From the NCBI GenBank assembly GCA_039919885.1, contig JBDSEV010000055.1:1-64000 (forward strand): a stretch of 64,000 bases of DNA, given 5' to 3'. The stretch comes from JACMLD01 sp039919885 (lineage in GTDB: Bacteria; Bacteroidota; Bacteroidia; Chitinophagales; Chitinophagaceae). Of this stretch, positions 9,701-18,202 are shown one piece after another (within the stretch, counting starts at the first letter, position 1; each line of letters begins with the position of its first letter). The notes below the pieces were generated by a model that worked only from the letters and a program-made list of their open reading frames with translations, had not been told where the DNA came from and made no database searches. The position numbers and the translations under genes are program-made.

Positions 9701-9772
9701 TCGTATGGTATTGACTACCTCAGCTACCCTAAATCAAGATCATTTATTTTTGGACTAAACGTATCATTCTAA
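6770..9772 (+). CDS. SusC/RagA-type TonB-linked outer-membrane transporter
   Basis: 1000 residues. A signal peptide (KLLVGLLLTLCCFAASG) is followed by a carboxypeptidase-D regulatory-like domain (about 38-120, QVITGRVSDSAGSPLPGATV), the SusC signature VVVGYGTQNKRDITGSV, a plug domain (about 140-245, VDGIALDNSS and ASASAIYGTRGANGVVLITT) and a long beta-barrel ending FIFGLNVSF. SusC proteins pull oligosaccharides or peptides across the outer membrane using TonB energy, with SusD as the lid. The susD gene follows 11 bases later. No STN domain precedes the plug, so there is no sign of an anti-sigma partner. Substrate unknown. Confidence 0.96.
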   Translation: MKKISASKCKLLVGLLLTLCCFAASGTGFPAKHFSNPPDQVITGRVSDSAGSPLPGATVTVKSTKRSTTTDANGNFSISIVNEQSVLVISYIGYTDQQLVVGDKTAFDIKMVAVSSDLQQVVVVGYGTQNKRDITGSVKSLKAESFNRGIINSPEQLLQGKVAGVNVTSASGEPGGGLSISIRGPGGVRTGNTPLFVVDGIALDNSSTGGGNPLNFLNPQDIESFDVLKDASASAIYGTRGANGVVLITTKRGKAGTGVLSYSGSLGVSTLARAIPVFSTEEYKAQVVKTGGILDDKGGNTNWQKEITRSAITQNHNVTLSGGANKLTYYASFGMQKQQGIIKYNDLNRYTGRFNVTQRFLEDKLTIEANITASSTSGTRPPISSVIGDALANNPTYPARDANGNPAQYTAINNPLQSFILEKELTKINRVLGNITGTLKLTKDLTYKLNFGVDNSTGTRDIQILPNLIPQRDGRLETYYTTNRNTLIENYFTYAHNFGDHNLNVLAGHSYQKIFLQGRNYSINKFPIGPVEPQYNPGTGQELTLTNNAPGGYAVINELQSFFGRINYQYKSKYLATINVRTDGSSKFGSNNRYGTFSSFSLGWKINEEAFMKNSIFSNLKLRAGWGQTGNQEIDPKITQASYNSFVNASTSYPLYPTGAYPGGLTYNRLANPDIQWEVSTQTNVGIDFGLLKGKLTGTIDVFNKNTNNILLKVIPADPIQPAPVTWTNVKDMNINNKGLELDLEYRGGNENGFRYSIGGNLTLLSNEVTSSPYSVIPAGSASGSGLTSATINGYINNQPIGTFYLLEWTGLDANGLSTFRDVDKDGIITDKDRVALGTALAKTLYNINGSIGYKGFDLAANFNGVSGNKIYDNTANSFFYKAKINKGVNTTDEAVAFPNESISNPARVSSRYLKSGAYFRLNNLALGYNFNPAKLGLGRWVTALRVSVTGQNLFVITKYNGFDPEVNADRQIDGVLSYGIDYLSYPKSRSFIFGLNVSF

Positions 9773-9783
9773 AAAACACAGCC

Positions 9784-11472
9784 ATGAAAAATATAATTTT
9801 AAAAGCTGCAATTTTGCTGATTTTTATTGCAACAATCAGCAGTTGCAGCAAGCTGGATGAGAAGGTGCTGGATGAAACATTAACGGTAACCGGCCTTACA
9901 GACAAACAATTGGCAGATGGGTTATTAGCGCCTGTATATGCCCGTCTCCCGGATATCTTTCTGCACACCAATTATTTTACCCTGCAGGAAATTTCTACCG
10001 ATGAAGCGATCCTGCCGTACCGCGGTGGTACAGACTGGGGCGACAATGGTATCTACCTGGGTATGCATAAACACGAAACTACTTCCACAGATGTAAACGT
10101 AAAAAACACCTGGAATTTATTAACACAGGAAATCTCCCGTGCGGTAACAGCCATGGTTTCGCTGAAAAATAATAAAGACCCAAGCGCTCCCCTCTTTCTG
10201 GCTGAAGCAAGGGGCATGCGTGCCTACTACAATTTAGTTTCTCTGGATCTTTTTGGGATTGCTTTTGTAAAAGAAGAAGCGGATGCATTGTCGAAAATAA
10301 TTCGCGGCACAGAAGCGGTAGATTATATTAAAAATGAATTATTGGCCGTAGAGCCCATACTGGATAATACCACCGGCCCCGGCAGGCTTACGAAAGCGGG
10401 TGTTTGGGGATTGCTGGCCAGGTTGTACCTGAATGCACCGGTCTATCGTGATCGTTATGCTGCTGCTTTTACGTTTCCTGCAGCAGACATGGATAAGGTA
10501 ACAGAATATTGCGATAAAATTATCAGTTCCAATCTCTATGCTTTATCTGCTGATTACTTTGCCATTTTTGGAAATGTTAATCATGACAATAAAGAATTGA
10601 TTTTTGCAATAGACCAACGTTCCGATCTGAACGGGCACAATCGCCTCGCGTATTTCTCTTTATCGGGCGACCAGTACCCGCTAACCGCGTTTCCTGCGGC
10701 GAACGGTACAGATGGACCCGCCATTACGCCTGATTTCTACCAGAGCTGGGTAGCAGCAAATGGTGCCACTGACCCCGCAGCTGCTGACCCAAGATTTTAT
10801 AAACAAAACATTTCTATCTATACCAACCCGGGTGATTCATGTGTTACTGACTTCAACGTAGACCGGGGCATTCTCCGCGGTCAGCAATACGGGTTGATAC
10901 GCGCAAGTGGTGCTTTTGTGAAATGTTCAAATGGAAATTTTAAAGTTGGGAAATTGTTCAATCTTTCAAGAAGCAATCCAAATTTACCGGTAGATTTTAC
11001 ATTAGCGGTTGATTTCAGCACGGCAGGGAGCGGATATTCTACCGGATACCGTGTGGAGAAATATGAATTCAGTCGTGCTTCTGCCAGTGGTAGAAATTTT
11101 GGACAGGCCGATATATCTATACTACGTCTTGCCGATATTTATATGATGCGCGCAGAAGCTAAATTACGGAAGAACGACGCTGCAGGCGCATTGACCGACG
11201 TTAATACAGTAAGAATGTCAAGAACGGCCTATGCCGTAAAAGGAACGCCGTTGTCCGCTGTCACGCTGGACCTGCTATTTAGGGAAAGAGGATTTGAATT
11301 TTACTGGGAAATGTTGCGCCGTACAGATATGATCCGTTTTGGAAAATATGAAGGCACCTGGACGGAAAAATCAAATTCAGATAAAAACAAAAGGGTGTTC
11401 CCAATACCACAAACAGCAGTTGATGGTGCATCCAACCTGCCTGATTACCTCAAACAAAACCAGGGATATTAA
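9784..11472 (+). CDS. SusD/RagB-type surface lipoprotein
   Basis: 562 residues. The N-terminus MKNIILKAAILLIFIATISSC is a lipoprotein signal with lipidated Cys21. The SusD N-terminal region (LADGLLAPVYARLP) and TPR-like helices (EARGMRAYYNLVSLDLFGIAF) are visible, as is the RagB end with ILRLADIYMMRAEAKLR, RERGFEFYWEMLRRTDMIRFGKYEG and VFPIPQTAVD. It pairs with the SusC protein as a ligand-capturing lid. Transcription most likely stops at the strong hairpin just downstream. No glycosidase, surface-glycan-binding or peptidase gene follows, unlike most SusCD loci. Confidence 0.95.
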   Translation: MKNIILKAAILLIFIATISSCSKLDEKVLDETLTVTGLTDKQLADGLLAPVYARLPDIFLHTNYFTLQEISTDEAILPYRGGTDWGDNGIYLGMHKHETTSTDVNVKNTWNLLTQEISRAVTAMVSLKNNKDPSAPLFLAEARGMRAYYNLVSLDLFGIAFVKEEADALSKIIRGTEAVDYIKNELLAVEPILDNTTGPGRLTKAGVWGLLARLYLNAPVYRDRYAAAFTFPAADMDKVTEYCDKIISSNLYALSADYFAIFGNVNHDNKELIFAIDQRSDLNGHNRLAYFSLSGDQYPLTAFPAANGTDGPAITPDFYQSWVAANGATDPAAADPRFYKQNISIYTNPGDSCVTDFNVDRGILRGQQYGLIRASGAFVKCSNGNFKVGKLFNLSRSNPNLPVDFTLAVDFSTAGSGYSTGYRVEKYEFSRASASGRNFGQADISILRLADIYMMRAEAKLRKNDAAGALTDVNTVRMSRTAYAVKGTPLSAVTLDLLFRERGFEFYWEMLRRTDMIRFGKYEGTWTEKSNSDKNKRVFPIPQTAVDGASNLPDYLKQNQGY

Positions 11473-11494
11473 ATTAAAGTTGCTGCTTTTTACA

Positions 11495-11532
11495 ACGATG
11501 GCCTGCTTCAAAAGAGCAGGCCATCGTTTTTT
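11495..11532 (+). terminator. Rho-independent terminator after susD
   Basis: A perfect 13-bp stem (11495-11507 with 11515-11527), 7-base loop and a run of six T. It lies 23 bases after the susD stop and ends the susCD transcript. Confidence 0.9.
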
Positions 11533-11846
11533 ATATTCGTTCCATGCGCGTCGGCCTGATGAACGTCCGAAGCTGTGCCTCCGCCGTCATTTTCTAACAG
11601 GACAAGGAAGCCGCTTCTTGAACTTTTACAAACGCTTACCTGGCTAGCGGATTCCACGGTGATACATCGTCAGTGACCTGTTAAATACAGGCAACCGAAA
11701 TAATTGAATGATTGGTTGCTGCCGAATTTTGCAATCAGCCGGCCGGGGTTTAAATCCTGCCTGCCGGGAAGACGCCTGTTGTGCAACCAGGCTGCCACAT
11801 CCACAAGCTAACAGCACGGCGGCTAAACAATGATTGAAACAGCTGC
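11533..11846. other. Intergenic stretch after susD terminator
   Basis: About 310 bases between the susD terminator and the stop of the reverse-strand symporter gene. Short open frames have no coding character. No repeat, RNA gene or promoter was recognised. Confidence 0.4.
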
Positions 11847-13532
11847 TTACCAGAAAGCGATATACAATGCTGAGAGAATGCCCACTATTAAAACAGATCC
11901 AACAACAAAGGATGGTGACGTTCTAAACATGGTTTTATCCACTTCAATAATGCGTGGCGCGTTCTTCGTTTTCGGATCCAGTAAACTGATCACTATCATT
12001 AAGAGCAGCAGTACCACAAAAACAATCAGCATACGATCTAGAAAAGGAATTTCGTATACTATATTTCCTCCCGCCTGGGTAACCGGTGACGAAAAACCAA
12101 TGGACGCCAAAAAACGCATGTCCCATACTTTTGGAATAAACTTTAGTACAACCGAGAGTGGAATAGTTAGCAGCGCGGCTGACAGCGCGGCAGCCGAATT
12201 GGTTCTTTTCCAAAACATACCCAGTAAAAATATAGCCAGTACACCCGGTGAAATAAAGCCTACGTATTCTTGTATAAACTGGTATGCCTGGTCCAAAGTA
12301 CTGAGCAAGGGAGCCACCAAACCTGCCAGCAGCATGCTAACAATAACTGCCCAGCGACCGGTACTTATCAGTTTCTTTTCGCTGGCTTCCTTGTTGAAAA
12401 AAGGCTTATAAATATCCAGTGAAAATATTGTTGAGATGCTATTCGCCTTGCCAGCCAGCGATGCAATGATGGCAGCCACCAATGCAGCAAATGCCAGTCC
12501 TTTCATTCCTTCGGGCAATAAATTCAGTAAGGTGGGGTATGCATGATCGGGTTTTACAACACCATTACCGTCCTTTAAAGAAGATTGAAAAAGGCCATTG
12601 CTATAAAGTACATATGCAGCGATACCGGGGATAACGGCGATAATGGGAATTAATAATTTTAAAAAACCTGCAAAAAGAATACCGCTGCGGGCTGTTTTTA
12701 AATTTGCACCCAGTGCACGTTGTATAATGTACTGGTTGCAACCCCAATACGCCAGGTTATTCACCCACATGCCACCAATAAGAATTGATAAACCAGGCAA
12801 GTCTTTGTAGAAGGGATTGTCTTTTTTGAATATCATGTGCAAATGATCCGGCGCCTTTTCCTTTAGCAAAAAAAGTCCTTTTAGTGCATCCTTACCGAAA
12901 CCGAAGTGGCCCGAGACCATTGTTAATGCGAGATAAGTGGTCGTTAAGCCACCAAGGATTAACACAAATACCTGCACCACATCGGTGTAACCAATGACTT
13001 TCATGCCACCCAGTGTAACAATCACGGAAAAAATTACCAACGCTGCAATACAGGCGCCAAACGGAATTTGCGAAACGGATGATATTGCCAGTGCGCCCAG
13101 GTAAATAATAGAAGTAAGGTTAACAAACACATAAACCAGCAACCAGAAAATAGCCATTACCGTGCTTACAGTACTGTTGTACCGTTGCTGCAGGAACTGC
13201 GGCATCGTGTAAATCTTATTCTTAAGGTAAACCGGAAGCAGGAACACGGCTACAATAATCAGCGTTGCTGCAGACATCCATTCATAGGTGGAAATGGCAA
13301 GCCCCAGCGCAAAACCTGAGCCTGACATGCCGATAAAATGTTCAGCAGATATATTAGAGGCAATCAGCGATGCCCCGATGGCCCACCAGGTAAGCGATCC
13401 TTCTGCGAGGAAAAAATCTTTTGCCCCTTGCGGACCGGTGTTTTTTCTTTTATAAATGTAGTAGCCATACAAAGAAATGAAGACAAAATAGATGGCAAAT
13501 ATGACGTAGTCACCAGGCTTTAACTGATTCAT
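11847..13532 (-). CDS. SSS-family sodium/solute symporter, SGLT type
   Basis: 561 residues with about fourteen membrane segments. The early FLAEGSLTWWAIGASLIASNISAEHFIG region and GGMKVIGYTDVVQVFVLILGG are SSS-family signatures. MWVNNLAYWGCNQYIIQRALGA and the AALVAAIIASLAGKANSISTIFSLDIY segment (Na2-site region) match the sodium/sugar symporter group that contains vSGLT. Import of a monosaccharide, inositol or sialic-acid-like compound with sodium is the likely role. It is divergent from lacI, with LacI-type operator candidates in between, so it is probably the inner-membrane step for products taken up by SusCD. Confidence 0.9.
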   Translation of the reverse strand: MNQLKPGDYVIFAIYFVFISLYGYYIYKRKNTGPQGAKDFFLAEGSLTWWAIGASLIASNISAEHFIGMSGSGFALGLAISTYEWMSAATLIIVAVFLLPVYLKNKIYTMPQFLQQRYNSTVSTVMAIFWLLVYVFVNLTSIIYLGALAISSVSQIPFGACIAALVIFSVIVTLGGMKVIGYTDVVQVFVLILGGLTTTYLALTMVSGHFGFGKDALKGLFLLKEKAPDHLHMIFKKDNPFYKDLPGLSILIGGMWVNNLAYWGCNQYIIQRALGANLKTARSGILFAGFLKLLIPIIAVIPGIAAYVLYSNGLFQSSLKDGNGVVKPDHAYPTLLNLLPEGMKGLAFAALVAAIIASLAGKANSISTIFSLDIYKPFFNKEASEKKLISTGRWAVIVSMLLAGLVAPLLSTLDQAYQFIQEYVGFISPGVLAIFLLGMFWKRTNSAAALSAALLTIPLSVVLKFIPKVWDMRFLASIGFSSPVTQAGGNIVYEIPFLDRMLIVFVVLLLLMIVISLLDPKTKNAPRIIEVDKTMFRTSPSFVVGSVLIVGILSALYIAFW

Positions 13533-13560
13533 GAAGGCAAGTTAGCATTGATATTAACTC

Positions 13561-13574
13561 AAAGGCGTTTACCA
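13561..13574. promoter_or_regulatory. Candidate LacI operator near symporter start
   Basis: AAAGGCGTTTACCA, 29 bases before the symporter ATG on the reverse strand, keeps the CGTTTAC right half of the susC-proximal site but has a weaker left half. Listed as a possible second binding site in the shared divergent region. Confidence 0.3.
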
Positions 13575-13632
13575 CCTCTATTCTGTTCTAAAGCTAAATA
13601 GATTTTACTTCCTTTTACAATTTTGATATATT

Positions 13633-13654
13633 TATTTTTGAAAACGTCTTTTAC
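13633..13654 (+). promoter_or_regulatory. lacI promoter -7 box with overlapping operator
   Basis: An exact -7 box TATTTTTG lies at 13633-13640, and TGAAAACGTCTTTTAC at 13639-13654 begins at its last two bases. The shared TGAAAACGT core with the susC-proximal site suggests the same regulator. Binding here would cover the transcription start and repress lacI itself. Confidence 0.5.
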
Positions 13655-13696
13655 TGAGCCGCTTCGGGTTGCTGTTACCAAAACATTCTTACGCAC

Positions 13697-14701
13697 ATGG
13701 AGAAAGTGAATATACAAAGGCTGGCAGATGAATTGAAGTTATCCATTGCTACCGTGTCACGGGCCCTAAGAGACAGCTACCAGATAAGACCAGAAACGCG
13801 TAAAAGGGTATGGGACCTTGCCAAAAAACTAAACTACCAGCCCAATCCTTTTGCCTCGGGGCTGCGTGAACAAAAAAGCAAAAACATTGCAGTGATTTTC
13901 CCGGAGTTAGCCAACAATTTTTTTTCACTCGCAATCAATGGCATTGAAGAAATAGCGCGGCAAAAAGGTTACCAGGTGCTCATCTATTTGACGCATGAAT
14001 CCGCAACAAATGAAATTGGATTTGTAAATGGCCTGGCAAATGGCAGAGTGGATGGGTTATTGATTTCACTTTCCAGCGAAACCGGGGACTACGCGCACAT
14101 TCTGGATCTCAATAAAAAATTGCCGGTTATTTTGTTCGACAGGGTATGTGAATCAGTAGATATGCTGAACGTGCGGACCAACGATTATGAAAGCAGTTAC
14201 AATGGCACCCTGCACCTTATCAACAAAGGCTGTAAGAAAATACTTTACCTGCTGGCACTTAAAAATTTATCGGCAGGTAAGCTGCGTTTAAAAGGCTATA
14301 CGGATGCGCTGGCCCATGCGGGAATACCGCTCAGGGAAAAATTTGTCATTGATTGCGACAAAGACGACAAAGAAAACTACCTGCTTATTAAAAAGGCAGT
14401 GGTAAAGCAACAACCGGATGGTATATTGTCCTCTATAGAAAAACTTGGACCAGCTTGTTACCATGTCGCCAACGAACTTAAGATAAATATTCCCGGGCAA
14501 TTGAAAATAGTGAGCTTTTCCAATCTTGAAATTGCTTCTTTATTAAATCCATCGCTTACAACGATTACCCAACCTGCGTTTGAAATTGGAAAAGAAGCCG
14601 CTAATATTTTATTTCAATTATTGGATAAAAAGAAGACGGTTGCGGAAAGCAGGGTAATTGAATCGATGCTTATTGAAAGACAATCAACAGCAACCGGCTA
14701 G
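13697..14701 (+). CDS. LacI-family transcriptional regulator
   Basis: 334 residues, normal LacI length. Residues 4-55 are the DNA-binding domain (INIQ-like start VNIQRLADELKLSIATVSRALRD, then RPETRKRVWDLAKKLNYQPNPFA with the hinge helix). The rest is a periplasmic-binding-protein fold (IAVIFPELANNFFSLAINGIEE, RVDGLLISLS, LPVILFDRV). It should sense a sugar ligand. Divergent from the SGLT-type symporter (164-base gap), with candidate operators in this gap and upstream of susC, so it probably controls the whole uptake set. Confidence 0.94.
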   Translation: MEKVNIQRLADELKLSIATVSRALRDSYQIRPETRKRVWDLAKKLNYQPNPFASGLREQKSKNIAVIFPELANNFFSLAINGIEEIARQKGYQVLIYLTHESATNEIGFVNGLANGRVDGLLISLSSETGDYAHILDLNKKLPVILFDRVCESVDMLNVRTNDYESSYNGTLHLINKGCKKILYLLALKNLSAGKLRLKGYTDALAHAGIPLREKFVIDCDKDDKENYLLIKKAVVKQQPDGILSSIEKLGPACYHVANELKINIPGQLKIVSFSNLEIASLLNPSLTTITQPAFEIGKEAANILFQLLDKKKTVAESRVIESMLIERQSTATG

Positions 14702-14728
14702 CAAGAATTCCGGTTAATCGCGTGACGC

Positions 14729-15400
14729 TTAATTCGTACTGCCGTCTCTCACCTTTATCTTTTTCTTACCGGCATTTTTCTTTTCAAAGTCCAGCACTTC
14801 TTTCGGTTTGGCTTTTGCTTTAACTGCAACAGTACTATCAGTCACTGATTTTTTCTTTGTGCCGGTTGGGTCATCGCCTGCCTGCAATTTGCCCAGCACC
14901 CAGATCTCGGTCTTTGAAATAAATCCTGCCGTTGGGTCGTAATATTTCCAGGTACCATTTTTTATAGAAGCCCCTTCATTCTTAACAATCACTGTGGTAA
15001 AATGGTCCGGACGCATTAAATCTTCTACATCCACTGTATCGTATACTTTATCCGGATTAAATGCCCGCCAGCTTTCTTCTTTAATCAGTTCTCCATTTAA
15101 ATTAAAATACATGCTGGCACCGTCTTTATAGCCCCAACGGTAATTTTCTACTGCAAACTGGTCACCCAGCAGGGTAAATTTTCTCCAGGTGCCTTCCCTG
15201 CGATCATCTTTGTAAGTGCCCTCTTCTTCAAAGCCCGGCTCTCCCCTTACTTCATCATGACGAACCACCCATTTGCCCTGTTTTCTGCCGGTTTTATCCA
15301 CGCCATTTAACGTATCTCCGCGCACACCAATAGTATAATTCTGTAATTGGGCCTGTGTTGTTATGCTAAACACGCAGCAAATCAGTAGTATCAAACGCAT
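14729..15400 (-). CDS. Secreted MORN-like repeat protein
   Basis: 223 residues. Signal peptide MRLILLICCVFSITTQAQ. The mature part has MORN/YwqK-like units of the type G-x-x-x-G-x-W-x-x-(Y/F): KTGRKQGKWVVRHD, YKDDRREGTWRKF, WGYKDGASMYFNLNGELIKEE and IKNGTWKYYDPTAG. The last 50 residues are Lys/Ala-rich and low in complexity. Such proteins are common in the Bacteroidota envelope, mostly with unknown role. It converges with lacI (27 bases between stops). Confidence 0.7.
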   Translation of the reverse strand: MRLILLICCVFSITTQAQLQNYTIGVRGDTLNGVDKTGRKQGKWVVRHDEVRGEPGFEEEGTYKDDRREGTWRKFTLLGDQFAVENYRWGYKDGASMYFNLNGELIKEESWRAFNPDKVYDTVDVEDLMRPDHFTTVIVKNEGASIKNGTWKYYDPTAGFISKTEIWVLGKLQAGDDPTGTKKKSVTDSTVAVKAKAKPKEVLDFEKKNAGKKKIKVRDGSTN

Positions 15401-15788
15401 AAGACGATAATTTTTATAAACGGGCGTGCTTTAGTTCAAACATGCCGGCAACAATAAAACGCTTTTCTGGTTTTTTCATTGTAACAATGATGTATTCATT
15501 TGCTCTTGAAAGTCACCAAGTTACAAAGTTAAGGCGCTTCCACCCACAAATTACCCTGGCGGTTATAATACTCTGTTAACCCTTCCCATTACCGCGCACA
15601 AGCTCATAATAAACCCCTGGAAGGTTCAGCAGCAAGACACGCGCACTGCTCTACAAGTGCGCAGCTTTAATAAATATTTAATTCACCTCTAAAAAGCTGC
15701 TACTCACCTATTTTAAGGAAATTCTATGCCGCTTAACGCACGCTTAACCAGCTGAATGCTGAAATTGCAGCTGACATATTTTACAATT
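15401..15788. other. Divergent intergenic region before LytTR regulator
   Basis: About 390 bases without a supported gene. Two perfect small hairpins are present: CATTGT-A-ACAATG at 15477-15489, and a 7-bp stem GCGCACT/AGTGCGC at 15641-15662. Neither has a T-run. No exact TAnnTTTG box was found before the LytTR start. Confidence 0.4.
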
Positions 15789-16496
15789 ATGACTTTAAAA
15801 TGTTTACTGCTTAAAGACACTGCCGACTCCAACCGCCAGATTACAGGATTTATAGAAAAAACAGGCAGCCTCCGACTAGAAGCTACCATTGCCACTGTCA
15901 GGGAGACAATCCAACTGATAGATACGGCTACGCCCGATATTATTTTTCTGAACGCACGGCAATACATACAGGTAAAAAAAGATCTGCCTGGAAAAGACAT
16001 CGCACCCGTTTTTATATGCACAACGGTGGAAGAAGCAAATACCTTGGACAATTCAGCCTATACACATTTGTCAACCAAAGGCACACTCCTTTCTTACGCG
16101 GTATTTTTAGATGCGATTAACCGGGCGATGATGCAACTGCTTGGCGCAAGGGCCGGGACCAATAATCACAAAGATGAAAAATATTTTTTCGTTAAATCCG
16201 ACTACCGGATTCTGAAAGTAAATTACGCGGATATTATTTTTTGTGAAGGCCTTAAAGATTATACCCAGGTATATACCAGCAAAAAAAGCAAGCCCATTAT
16301 AACATTGCAAAATCTCAAAACATTTTCTGAACGCCTGCCTGCGAAAAATTTTGTACGCATCCATCGTTCTTATATCGTGTCACTGAATCACATTGACAGT
16401 ATAACGAGGAAAGAAGTGGAAATTGCAGAGAAGATACTGCCTATCGGTAATAGTTACCGGAACAACTTGCTGGATATTGTAAAAATAAATTCCTGA
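15789..16496 (+). CDS. LytTR-family DNA-binding regulator with degenerate receiver
   Basis: 235 residues from the ATG at 15789; an in-frame start 33 bases upstream adds eleven residues that do not fit. The C-terminal half (about 130-235) is a LytTR domain: YFFVKSDYRILKVNYADIIFCEGLKDYTQVYTS, LKTFSERLPAKNFVRIHRSYIVSLNHI and PIGNSYRNNLLDIV. The N-terminal half has the length of a response-regulator receiver, but where the phosphorylated Asp is expected the sequence is DIIFLNARQ, and the acidic pair after the first strand is missing (CLLLKDTADSN). It is thus probably not phospho-controlled. No histidine kinase is nearby; it sits beside the kelch/DUF4270 genes. Confidence 0.85.
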   Translation: MTLKCLLLKDTADSNRQITGFIEKTGSLRLEATIATVRETIQLIDTATPDIIFLNARQYIQVKKDLPGKDIAPVFICTTVEEANTLDNSAYTHLSTKGTLLSYAVFLDAINRAMMQLLGARAGTNNHKDEKYFFVKSDYRILKVNYADIIFCEGLKDYTQVYTSKKSKPIITLQNLKTFSERLPAKNFVRIHRSYIVSLNHIDSITRKEVEIAEKILPIGNSYRNNLLDIVKINS

Positions 16497-16587
16497 TTCA
16501 ATGCAGAAGCCAAAAAACAATATATGTTGACGCACCTCAATGCAATGGGCGCGATCTGTGATTGTTTTCTTCAAATAAGAGCGCAAC

Positions 16588-16941
16588 TCAATAATGTATA
16601 TGTGCCTCCTTTATATCCTGCTGCGTGAGGCCTGGCTTATGGCCGTGTTTTATTTTTTCTATAACCAGACTTCCTACTACAAGTGCATCTGTTTCACTGC
16701 TGAATTTTTTGTATGAAGGGATAGCCGGTATACAATCCTGGTGAATAAATATTTTTTTATCTACCAGCACTTCGTATCCCCAGCCATCCGTCATTTGAAA
16801 AGCATGCAAATCAAGTTTCAGGAAGTCGCCCGCCGAATCGTGTTTTTTCCTGGGAAAAACAATCGTCACGGCGCCTACCAACAAACTCACTGCAAGCACC
16901 ACCCTCCAGTTTGCGCTAATCATTTTCATCATACGTTGCAT
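16588..16941 (-). CDS. DUF4907 protein
   Basis: Up to 117 residues. One membrane segment or signal anchor (VVLAVSLLVGAVTIVF) precedes a single DUF4907 domain (about 45-115): DGWGYEVLVDKKIFIHQDCIPAI, FSSETDALVVGSLVIEKIKHG and LTQQDIKEAHI. The domain is known to me only from Bacteroidota and has no assigned function. The start overlaps the end of the kelch gene by 8-26 bases depending on which of four nearby ATGs is used, so translation is coupled. Likely periplasmic or membrane-anchored partner of the kelch lipoprotein. Confidence 0.8.
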   Translation of the reverse strand: MQRMMKMISANWRVVLAVSLLVGAVTIVFPRKKHDSAGDFLKLDLHAFQMTDGWGYEVLVDKKIFIHQDCIPAIPSYKKFSSETDALVVGSLVIEKIKHGHKPGLTQQDIKEAHIHY

Positions 16942-17923
16942 TCGGAAGAAATTCTCTCATATCATCAAATCGATAGGTACTGTTTCTGCCGGTAACAATA
17001 AATCCCCGGTTTTTCACTGCAAAACCAACAGCACCCGTTCTTTCAAGTCCCTCCCAGGGGGTTTTCAATATCCACACATCACTGGCAAAATCGTATTCCC
17101 AGGTTGTTTTAAGGATACTTACGTTTTCGCCGGTAGATACATAGGCCTTATCGCCCAACACAAAAGAAACTGCATTGCTGCGCAGGATGCTGTAACTGTC
17201 ATCGAACGCTTCTGTACTTACGTTGGAAATAAAATTTTTCTCGGTCCACTTATCTCCGGCAGGATCGTACATCCAAAAGTCATTCACGGTGGTGCCATTG
17301 TTAATACCTGTAACTACATATCCCTGGTTTTTATACACAAAGGCGGTTGCGCCTGATCTTTTGGATCCTCCCAGACTTACTTTTTGCGTCCAGCTATCGG
17401 CACCCGGATCGTATTGCCAGAAATCCTTCAGATCATTGCCATCATTGCCCGTGGTTACATATCCTTTATCGCTGATTCCAAATCCTACTGCGTCAATCCT
17501 GGCAGTTCCCCCAAAGTCCGATTTTTTAGTCCAGGCGTTTTGAGCTGGATTGTACTCCCAATTATCCTTTAACTTAACAATGCCGTTAAAGCCCGTGGTG
17601 ATATATCCCTTTGTTGCGGTGCTGAAGCTAACGGCGGAGTTCCTCGCATCACCTGGTAAAGCCGCACGCTGTATCCAGTAATTATTAGCTACATCGTATT
17701 TCCAAACATCGTTCAATCGTACGCTGCCGTCGTACCCGGTACCAATGTACGCAGTATCACCTACTACAAATGAAACACCTTCGCTGCGCGCCACGCCATC
17801 GAAATCAGATTTCCGCACCCAGTTACCGACCGTGTCGGATGAAGCGGACGTTGATTTAGTGCAAGAATAAAAGAAAAGAAATGAACTTCCGATAAGCAGA
17901 ACTGAAGAAAGTACGCGCTTCAT
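16916..17923 (-). CDS. Kelch-repeat lipoprotein
   Basis: 335 residues. The N-terminus MKRVLSSVLLIGSSFLFFYSC is a lipoprotein signal. About six kelch-like blades follow, each with a GY(I/V)xTG motif and a (F/W)W(E/K/Q)YD/NPxxxxW motif, e.g. AYIGTGYDGSVRLNDVWKYD and GYVTTGNDGNDLKDFWQYD; together they make a six-bladed propeller, probably a protein- or glycan-binding surface. The DUF4907 gene overlaps its 3' end. It is divergent from the DUF4270 lipoprotein gene (279-base gap), suggesting joint control. Confidence 0.87.
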   Translation of the reverse strand: MKRVLSSVLLIGSSFLFFYSCTKSTSASSDTVGNWVRKSDFDGVARSEGVSFVVGDTAYIGTGYDGSVRLNDVWKYDVANNYWIQRAALPGDARNSAVSFSTATKGYITTGFNGIVKLKDNWEYNPAQNAWTKKSDFGGTARIDAVGFGISDKGYVTTGNDGNDLKDFWQYDPGADSWTQKVSLGGSKRSGATAFVYKNQGYVVTGINNGTTVNDFWMYDPAGDKWTEKNFISNVSTEAFDDSYSILRSNAVSFVLGDKAYVSTGENVSILKTTWEYDFASDVWILKTPWEGLERTGAVGFAVKNRGFIVTGRNSTYRFDDMREFLPNATYDEND

Positions 17924-18202
17924 AGATTATATTTTTGTTTGGCGGTAAATATTTGGAGTGAAACTAATGGATAAGCTATATCACCAATCGTTAAAATGGA
18001 AATCCAATACCAATAACCAGATGAACTGCACTAAAAAATATACCAATGCTTTTTTACTACTAAAAAAAATATTCAGGAGTAAAAATGACGATAAATTACT
18101 GGTAGATAAATTGTGTGCGTTCACCGGTTTATACATCTCCCTCGTCCATACTAACAAAACCCTAACACTCTATTAGCGAACATTGCTCAAATTCTTTGTG
18201 CG

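Noticed and set aside
13561..13574. Full-strength LacI operator at the symporter start
   Set aside because: Only the right half is well preserved; kept as a low-confidence site rather than a finding.
17958..18176. 72-codon plus-strand frame between kelch and DUF4270 genes
   Set aside because: Low-complexity Lys/Asn-rich, no family, and it fills the divergent promoter region.
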